DNA from: Thermococcus sp.
GTDB lineage: Archaea > Methanobacteriota_B > Thermococci > Thermococcales > Thermococcaceae
Reading direction: 5' to 3'
Length of the DNA stretch: 33,989 bases
Assembly (NCBI GenBank): GCA_015520705.1
Contig: WAPO01000115.1
Coordinates: forward strand, 1-33,989
Shown: positions 28,101 to 33,989 of the stretch, one piece after another
Numbering within the stretch: position 1 is the first letter of the stretch
How the letters are laid out: every line of letters begins with the position of its first letter
Notes under the pieces: generated by a model
What the model saw: only the letters and a program-made list of their open reading frames with translations
Databases searched by the model: none
Told to the model about the DNA's origin: nothing
Position numbers and translations under genes: made by a program

Positions 28101-31081
28101 TATTCTGTCTTTCCAGCCTGCCAGCTTGATGGTGAGACTACTATTCCATCCATGTGCATTGCTGCCTCAACAGCCCTGTAGGAGTTAAGGAATCCTGCAC
28201 CCTGACTGAAGACATCATGGTTGACGTTCTTTGCAGTGCTCATGAGAATATTCCTAACTTCCTGAGAAGTCGGCCAGACCCCGTATGTGTCGTAGTATGC
28301 TTCATAAACGAGCGCCGCTATACCTGCTGCCATGGGAGTTGCCAGACTTGTTCCCGCCCAGAGATCACTGGCCCAGAAGCCATCCCCGTACATATTAACC
28401 GGTTCACTTCCAAGCGCAAACTCTCCAACCGCCAGCACATCTGGGTCGGGCTGTCCGAGAGCGTTCGGGCCTCTGTTGGAGAAGTCTGCAACGTCACCAT
28501 AGTTTGCAAGCTCCATTGACCACGGGCCGTTATCATACCCGAAGAGTCCTCTGTATCCCCACTCCACGGAAGCTCCAACGGTTATTATGAAGGGTGATGC
28601 ACCTTCACTGGTCACCGTTCCATAGCCTGGCCCACCATTTCCAGCCGCGAAGAAGAATGTTGCTGTTGGAGCATAAACGTGAGTAACGTAGTATAGGAAT
28701 CTGTCAGCCCATGTGTAACCTTTGTTTATGACAGATGAGATACCATAGCTGTTGCTCGCTATCTGAGCCTCATCTCCAGTTCCCGGCTGCCCATCATAGC
28801 CTTCCACTGCAAAGAAGACATAGTCAATCCAGCTGCCTCCCTGATAGAGGGAACCTTCGGGGATTACCTTAGCGCCGATTGCATTACCAAATGTGAGGCC
28901 AAAGAATGTTCTGCCCCTCGCAGCCACTGCTGCAGCACATAGGGTTCCGTGATCTCCACCTGCGGTGAAGGGAGTTCCTATCATGAAGGCGACCAGCCCT
29001 CCATTCTCTGGAATCCTCAGAGGAAGTCCCCATCTCGCCGCAACTTCTTGAGAGTATGGAATCGGAGTGTGTCCATCAGCTATGAAGTAGATCAACCCTC
29101 CTGACAGATCAGCATACCCATCCTGACCATAGCTGTTTGTGAAGGTGTTCCAGAAGTCAAGCTGGATTACTGGATTGTCTTTGGTGTGCCCAACATCCTT
29201 GTTAAAGTCTATAACAGTTGCAGGTGCTATGTCAGCATAGACTGTATCGTAAGTCTGGTTTGCATGTGGGTCAGTTACGAGGACAAAGCCACCATACCAG
29301 TATGTCCACAATGCAAGATCTGGATGGAGACCAATTTTCATCGTTCCACTGACCGTTGGAACCTCCAGAGATTTGTTGAGCGGGAGCTTTATGTCCACAT
29401 AGATCCCATGAAGTTGGGGATCATAGGCATAGGCTGTGTATCCCACGATGAGAGGAGACGCATTGGCATCGGGGTATATGTAGTCTGCATTCAGGTCAGT
29501 TGGACTCTCATAAAGACCCCAGTAAACTTCTCCTCCATAGAAAGCATTGCCCGAATAGTCATAGATAACTGTCGGAACAGGGAAGTCCTCTAGAACAGCG
29601 GTTGTATTTACATGGAGGTAATCCACTGTAAAGTTGTACTTGACTGTCGTGTTGTTTAAACCTCCATCTTCCAAGTAGTCAGGACTTATAAGCCACAGCT
29701 TTCCGCCGTTCTTTAGGTAATCCGTCAGGTTCCCTATATCTGAATTTGTGAGGGTGTTGTTATCAGTTGCACCTGTGAACCATATGACGAGGCTGTAGTT
29801 GCTGAGCACAGTGACATTCGGGCCATTGGCAGTTTCGTTTGGAACTTCATAGTAGGTGTAGTTGACCCCAAGATTCTCAAGAGCCGTCATATAGAATGTC
29901 TCAAGGGAGTCCCCTCCGTCATCATCAACGAGAAGGACATTGGTGACATTACCAATCCAGTTCAGCGTGTCATTAACGAGAGTCGTTCTCTCAGTATCAT
30001 TGGGAATGTTTGCAAGGCTCATGCTTGTAAAGACCGTCGTAAAGTTCCCTTTATAACCGATTCCAAAGTATCCTCCCATCAAATACGGTTGCACGTCATA
30101 GCTGGTGTTTGCATACCAGGAGCCTAGATAACCCGTGAATGTTCCAAAATCCGCAAATGTGTATCCATACAAAAGATACGCCAGCAGTGAGTTGTCATCA
30201 AATGCAATTGGCCAGCCGTAGTATGGCGAATCCGGGTTTGTATCTACTGCATAGGCATCCTGAAGGTCTGGATTTCCGAAGTCAACACCGCTGTCAATCA
30301 CGGCCACCTTGACACCAGAACCGGTTATGCCGAGGTTAAACCACGTAGCCCAGGAGCCATGGTGATATATTGCGAAGTAGTCCTGTGGTTCAGGGGTTGT
30401 TTTGGCCTTTACTTTGGATTCGGTTATAGTTACATCTCCTTTTCTTGCAGGGCTCTGATCCTGAAGCTCTCTAAGCTTGCCTGAAAGTGTGTTTCTGAAA
30501 AGAAGAACCTTCTTTCCATCTAATGTGCCCTTTGGTTTCCACTCACTGATTCTTCCAGCAAATTTTGAGTGAGGTAGGGTTATCTTCTCCTTTGAAGATG
30601 AGTCCACAGTATCCTTTTTGGCTCCTATGGGTTCTACAGGATTTATCCTGGTAACTGCCTCGACCTGGGGGATCGAGGCTATTTTTATCAATGTCGGAAT
30701 GCTCTCCTTCTCAACCGGGAGCAGTGCCATGTAGATAACATTCCCAAGAATCTTTGTCTTTCCTACAACTTTAACTCCCCTCAATTTTTGAGATATATCC
30801 TCTTTTGCTATAATATGTATCATGATGAACTTCTGACCCTCTATTTCCATGACATTTTTTGATGTTTTACCGTTTAGAATGTCAAATAGAAGAGGTTCAA
30901 TCTTCTCTTTCGGTGAAATCTGGGTTTTTTCATGAGTTTTCCCTAAATTGACCTTTGATACTGAAACTGTGGCAGGGGTGGTTGTTGATGAAGTCCCTGC
31001 GCCCACATAGGGGAGGGCTAATGGAACCAGCGAAACTACCATTAAAAGAACTATCAAAAGACTCAGCGTTTTTTTATTCAT
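25109..31081 (-). CDS. Giant secreted subtilisin-like (S8) serine protease, pyrolysin-like
   Basis: Signal peptide; propeptide-like region; Asp motif VKVAVIDSGVD (D263), His motif GGDHGTLCAAAVA (H711), FFAAGNGG, Ser motif GTSLATPMAAGIAALV (S912); C-terminal CARDB-like repeats. Confidence 0.95.
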   Translation of the reverse strand: MNKKTLSLLIVLLMVVSLVPLALPYVGAGTSSTTTPATVSVSKVNLGKTHEKTQISPKEKIEPLLFDILNGKTSKNVMEIEGQKFIMIHIIAKEDISQKLRGVKVVGKTKILGNVIYMALLPVEKESIPTLIKIASIPQVEAVTRINPVEPIGAKKDTVDSSSKEKITLPHSKFAGRISEWKPKGTLDGKKVLLFRNTLSGKLRELQDQSPARKGDVTITESKVKAKTTPEPQDYFAIYHHGSWATWFNLGITGSGVKVAVIDSGVDFGNPDLQDAYAVDTNPDSPYYGWPIAFDDNSLLAYLLYGYTFADFGTFTGYLGSWYANTSYDVQPYLMGGYFGIGYKGNFTTVFTSMSLANIPNDTERTTLVNDTLNWIGNVTNVLLVDDDGGDSLETFYMTALENLGVNYTYYEVPNETANGPNVTVLSNYSLVIWFTGATDNNTLTNSDIGNLTDYLKNGGKLWLISPDYLEDGGLNNTTVKYNFTVDYLHVNTTAVLEDFPVPTVIYDYSGNAFYGGEVYWGLYESPTDLNADYIYPDANASPLIVGYTAYAYDPQLHGIYVDIKLPLNKSLEVPTVSGTMKIGLHPDLALWTYWYGGFVLVTDPHANQTYDTVYADIAPATVIDFNKDVGHTKDNPVIQLDFWNTFTNSYGQDGYADLSGGLIYFIADGHTPIPYSQEVAARWGLPLRIPENGGLVAFMIGTPFTAGGDHGTLCAAAVAARGRTFFGLTFGNAIGAKVIPEGSLYQGGSWIDYVFFAVEGYDGQPGTGDEAQIASNSYGISSVINKGYTWADRFLYYVTHVYAPTATFFFAAGNGGPGYGTVTSEGASPFIITVGASVEWGYRGLFGYDNGPWSMELANYGDVADFSNRGPNALGQPDPDVLAVGEFALGSEPVNMYGDGFWASDLWAGTSLATPMAAGIAALVYEAYYDTYGVWPTSQEVRNILMSTAKNVNHDVFSQGAGFLNSYRAVEAAMHMDGIVVSPSSWQAGKTEYKGLANVLYPGENDTQVFEVENMNSTSAKEVNVSAEVFQKIGEVEFDVVGNSWNYYPIGSLIPNGTELMKVTLYVNYTYFDEGMDYSPDAYPFFRVYDVTYVYDPDTNSTVPTLNLLQQSAKEGTVASAMIGDPLKKMHDDMWIQIRDIFRYYGKTETYPAKVKLEFYKRVPWSWVSIDKNTLNISANGTATFTATLTVPENAQYGVYEGAIYLKHDGVETTIPVSVVVASPTPNFEFGGNTNATGLYDNNNVYGYMDWGWRYESGDWRLFYFNVPEVDKGTYVLADVAWDGTITDINLHLLAPSVDGWSFEFPDVMGPYRLTEIARSDDGYVAGGMFMYQTSSGGNEELIAGKAIEGLNALWLHNVVFDGNSSYRTFSGKVGLAKMYPEKWVGVLTSQTGEKTFTVDLPEWAGEPTVTAVGFSTPLVYNNVVAPQTGDSDFYTVNVTNSPILDVNLNSIYDDLVGLDLDLYVYYNANGTLELVGSSTTPTADERVTINFPRPGQYVIEVYSYNNPAPGEATYNLEITTIQGDELWVNNITQENGEYKINVKYNLTPEHLSATEPLQGILIIGTSKNPVLFQVPVTLSPSPYDIAIDAVNTTGIPELGGTYTVTLYITNHGPYNATGVKVLLYRDGAPVEVIGKTISQINAGETYEANLTIPIVDDSIHTYKIVVEASDDVNMDNNCFIVRVRPEQSVETAKLMESIGYAKVTNLTVSTGSIIAEFAAAHEGAVVTMYAHVPLNRTFYSVSVTNGEIYSYEFLPDNVTLKIAARVYNGSKLMVAYGTQEESPVTPEAAKTLEEQGISAPVFIGETEGGTAEVKEAKNITSSTQAQITVELEGTHKAITTLYVILPKDIVKYSVKTVDADVISTELTQYDTYSLLTIKVQLHSPGEVYVEYLTPSIIKARVSLLNYIFYMKYLGKAHLFDKLYKDALAANVSNETIQEALKYRDKAVSLYEKVSLRGVFSNSKSFIYLRRAYLDMDRACKILEKALKG

Positions 31082-31251
31082 TCTGACACCTCCAGATTTT
31101 GGTATTCATTAATGCTATGAAAGTACCATGGATATAAATATTTCGTTCACTAATGTGGTAATTTTAGTTTGAATGTACTATCATGGGTAGTGATGATTCA
31201 TTTAGGACTTGAGTGTATATTTAAGGTGGTAGATAGTAAGTAGTAAAACTC

Positions 31252-32292
31252 CTATTCCACGTTCCTGAAAAGCAGAGCTGAGAGAATTAAAAGCAGGATG
31301 AATGCATCCATGCCGGTCTCAATTACATATATCATAAGTGACAAGACAAGAGCAAGGGTTTTTGGGTTTTCTTCAGCCAGTTTCAGGAAAACACCAAATA
31401 GATATGCCTCAGAAATCCCGAGAATCCCAAAATCAGCTATGGGCTGACCAAAGAGGAAATAAGTGTAGTGCATGCTTGTTCCAAAAAGCCTTCCAATGAG
31501 ATATCTCGGGTTATCGCTCATCAGCAGAGCACCATGAAAGAGTCCCAGGGGCATGGAAAGCCTGACTATATTGTGGAATACCAAGAATGTAAAACCTACT
31601 CTGATCATCAGGTCTTTAAAACCGTGACTCAAATAGAGAACTGCAAAAAGAATGGAAAGAGCAAGTGCAGCAGTTTTAACATCCAGTTTAAGCTTGTTCT
31701 CAAAATATAAACCAAAGATATAACCCAAAAACACCAGTATCATCAGGGAACGGAATGTCCCCAAGAACAGGAACATCTCAAAAATGATGAGAAGCAGTGT
31801 CTTAATTCCGATAGGAACATCCAGATATATTATGCTCACAAGAGCCAGGAATGCTGCCATAACCAGAAATCCAACGAGTCTGTACCTGAGAGAGGGATCA
31901 AAAAAAGGCACACCTGCTAGGAGATACATAAGCAGGAGGGTTGTAAGTGCAGAAAAAAGACACAGGGGAGCATGAAGGGTTGAGGGATTCACCCTGCGCC
32001 AGTAAGTAATCAAAAGGATGACAGCTATAGGCGGAGCCCACGGAAGTTCAAAAAATGAGAGAAGAAAAATTGAGAGCATGAGAACCCTATCATCCAGTTT
32101 AATAGGTTTCACATAACCGAAAATCATAGCAAGAAAGAAAATCAGCGAAATTGCTGTTCCGAGAAAAAGCATGGAGGAGGAAAATCCCTTTGCATAAATA
32201 AGTTCACGGAGGCTTTTATCAAAATAGTTTGAATAAAGAGCGAGTATCAGATAGCTGAAAAAAGCCAAACTAAAAATTTTTAACCCCCTCAC
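31252..32292 (-). CDS. Polytopic membrane protein of unknown function
   Basis: Many hydrophobic helices throughout 346 aa; GTG start; no recognised motif. Confidence 0.6.
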   Translation of the reverse strand: MRGLKIFSLAFFSYLILALYSNYFDKSLRELIYAKGFSSSMLFLGTAISLIFFLAMIFGYVKPIKLDDRVLMLSIFLLSFFELPWAPPIAVILLITYWRRVNPSTLHAPLCLFSALTTLLLMYLLAGVPFFDPSLRYRLVGFLVMAAFLALVSIIYLDVPIGIKTLLLIIFEMFLFLGTFRSLMILVFLGYIFGLYFENKLKLDVKTAALALSILFAVLYLSHGFKDLMIRVGFTFLVFHNIVRLSMPLGLFHGALLMSDNPRYLIGRLFGTSMHYTYFLFGQPIADFGILGISEAYLFGVFLKLAEENPKTLALVLSLMIYVIETGMDAFILLLILSALLFRNVE

Positions 32293-32382
32293 ATTACCAC
32301 CAATTAAGCTTGGAGCAAGAGGTTATAAAGATTAAAGGTTTTAGGTTTTAAGGGTGCAAAGGTCTGAAGGGGTGCTCAACTC

Positions 32383-33989
32383 ATGAAGGCGAAATACAGG
32401 ATATACCTCATGATGCTTCTCGTAGTGTCATTCCTGCTGAGGCTGGTTCCACATCGAACTCTGCTTCTGGCAACATACGACGAATACCTCCACAGGGAGA
32501 TAACGCTGAGGCTTGTAAGGGAAGGTCTGGGCTCTGTATCGCACGATATACTCTCCCTCCTCGGGCTCAGAGCCTACAGCTATCCTCCAATGTTCCACAT
32601 CATCGGGGCACTAACCTACCGTATTTTTCCATCGAATTATGTCTTCCTCGTGCTTCCAGCGGTGTATGGGACGGTAGCGGTTTTTGGTTTCTACCTGCTC
32701 TTCAATGAAGTGATTCGGGATAAAAAGAAGGCTCTACTTGCCACAGTTCTGCTTGCATTCGCCCCCAACTTCATATACAGAACAAGCCTGTTCATCCCCG
32801 AGAATCTTGGGCTGGTTCTCTTCTCCTTCAGCATGCTGTTTCTGATCAGGTTCCTCAGACAGAGAAAGATTTCCAATTTCATTCCGCTCGCTGCGGTCTT
32901 TGTTGTTTATACATTCACCCACAGAGGATGGGTTTTCTTTGCAATCGCCTCCACAATCATAGCAGCCTCTGTTCTCTGGCCGGTGCTCAGGAGAAACCTT
33001 CAGTATGTCATTCTCGGTCTCGTTATCGCATATCTGGTATATCTGAAGGTGGATTTTGTGCACTCTCTTGTGAGCGATTTCTTCCTCAGGATGCAGAAGA
33101 CGGAGGTTAGCTTTCTCGGATATTTCAAATGGATAGGCGTAATCCAGCTTGTTTTCGGAGTTCTGGCAACAAAAATGTATTTTAAGAGGGATCCAATTCG
33201 CAGGGGATTTGCCCTGTGGGCGTGGGCATTCATGCTCTGGGGAGGAATTTCGTTCAGGTTCAGAGACCCCTACGCGGCAATACCTCTCTCAGCTATGGCG
33301 GCGGAGTTCATGGTTGAAAGTGTCATCCCTAACATCAGGCATGTAACGGAGCTAATAACGAAAGATATTCAGGGATTTGGTGCTAACACAATAAGGAAAG
33401 CTGTGCTCAACAGGCACGTGCAGGCGGCGATTGTCATCTCCCTTCTCCTCCTCCCCGTCGCTCAGGGAGCTTACGGTGCGGCCAAATACATAACACCGCC
33501 TTCGGTTACAGATAAGGAAGCATACGACTGGATTAAGGAAAACACCCCCCAGAACGCCGTGTTTCTAGTCTGGTGGGATATGGGCTATCTCCTGATAGGA
33601 AACACCCACAGAAAGGATATTGTCATCTGGAAGAAGGTTTATCAGGGCTTCTTTGAGAAGGCGCCAACGCCGAAGGAGGCCATAAAGGCCTATGCTGATC
33701 ACGTTGTCATGTTCAGCTCCAACCAGAGAGAGAGGGCATATTACCTCATGAAGCTCTATAATGTGAGCTATGTATTCGTTGATAGAAAACGCCGGAGCTA
33801 CGGCCTAATAAAATACGGACTGATGGAATACGCCCCCTATGACACCCACTTCAAACTGGAGTTCTGCAACGGAAACGCGGAGATATACAGGTTCATACCC
33901 AATCCGCCGCTCCGGCCGTGGAACCTTAATCCCCTCAACTACACGGGAAGATACTCCCCGCTCGTGGGCTTTCTTGAGAAGTTCTGGAC
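32383..33989 (+). CDS. STT3/AglB-like oligosaccharyltransferase-related GT-C membrane protein, truncated at right edge
   Basis: Open frame from ATG 32383 (absent from the ORF track because no stop): MKAKYRIYLMMLLVVSFLLRLVPHRTLLLATYDEYLHREI...; QNAVFLVWWDMGYLLIGN carries a WWDxG motif. Confidence 0.75.
   Translation, partial: MKAKYRIYLMMLLVVSFLLRLVPHRTLLLATYDEYLHREITLRLVREGLGSVSHDILSLLGLRAYSYPPMFHIIGALTYRIFPSNYVFLVLPAVYGTVAVFGFYLLFNEVIRDKKKALLATVLLAFAPNFIYRTSLFIPENLGLVLFSFSMLFLIRFLRQRKISNFIPLAAVFVVYTFTHRGWVFFAIASTIIAASVLWPVLRRNLQYVILGLVIAYLVYLKVDFVHSLVSDFFLRMQKTEVSFLGYFKWIGVIQLVFGVLATKMYFKRDPIRRGFALWAWAFMLWGGISFRFRDPYAAIPLSAMAAEFMVESVIPNIRHVTELITKDIQGFGANTIRKAVLNRHVQAAIVISLLLLPVAQGAYGAAKYITPPSVTDKEAYDWIKENTPQNAVFLVWWDMGYLLIGNTHRKDIVIWKKVYQGFFEKAPTPKEAIKAYADHVVMFSSNQRERAYYLMKLYNVSYVFVDRKRRSYGLIKYGLMEYAPYDTHFKLEFCNGNAEIYRFIPNPPLRPWNLNPLNYTGRYSPLVGFLEKFW

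Noticed and set aside
1-33989. CRISPR arrays, tRNA/rRNA genes, insertion sequences
   Set aside because: No regularly spaced repeats, tRNA-like cloverleaf or transposase ORF was recognised in the window.

Overview
The window appears to be chromosomal DNA from a Thermococcales archaeon, judged from gene content and archaeal promoter/RBS style. It is a nickel-enzyme maturation neighbourhood. A [NiFe]-hydrogenase maturation set (hypC-hypD-hypF-hypE, then hypA, an Mrp-type hypB and a hycI-like protease) is interrupted by a nickel-regulator and CO-dehydrogenase block: nikR and cooC on the minus strand, then cooF-cooS-ferredoxin-FNOR-like flavoprotein-second CooF-like ferredoxin on the plus strand. 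No hydrogenase structural genes are in the window. Flanking genes are RNase Z (partial), a secreted protein, a TPR protein, a GNAT acetyltransferase, a HerA-like protein lacking Walker A, an NAD-kinase-like protein, a radical SAM protein, an MFS transporter, a CoA-disulfide-reductase/NSR-like flavoprotein, an Nmd3-like protein, a DUF424 protein, a 1990-aa subtilase with a very large insert between catalytic Asp and His, a polytopic membrane protein and a partial STT3/AglB-like protein. The most interesting signals are: (i) matches to the SurR consensus GTTn3AAC(n5GTT) at hypC, hypF, hypA and the CoADR/NSR gene, placed upstream of the TATA at hypF and hypA (less certain at hypC) and between TATA and start at CoADR/NSR; (ii) a HycI-like paralog at the end of the CODH operon that has lost two of three predicted nickel ligands; (iii) a CODH operon paired with an FNOR-type flavoprotein and no energy-converting hydrogenase; (iv) unassigned palindromes in the cooC/cooF divergent promoter region; (v) the degenerate HerA-like protein; (vi) the interrupted subtilase domain.
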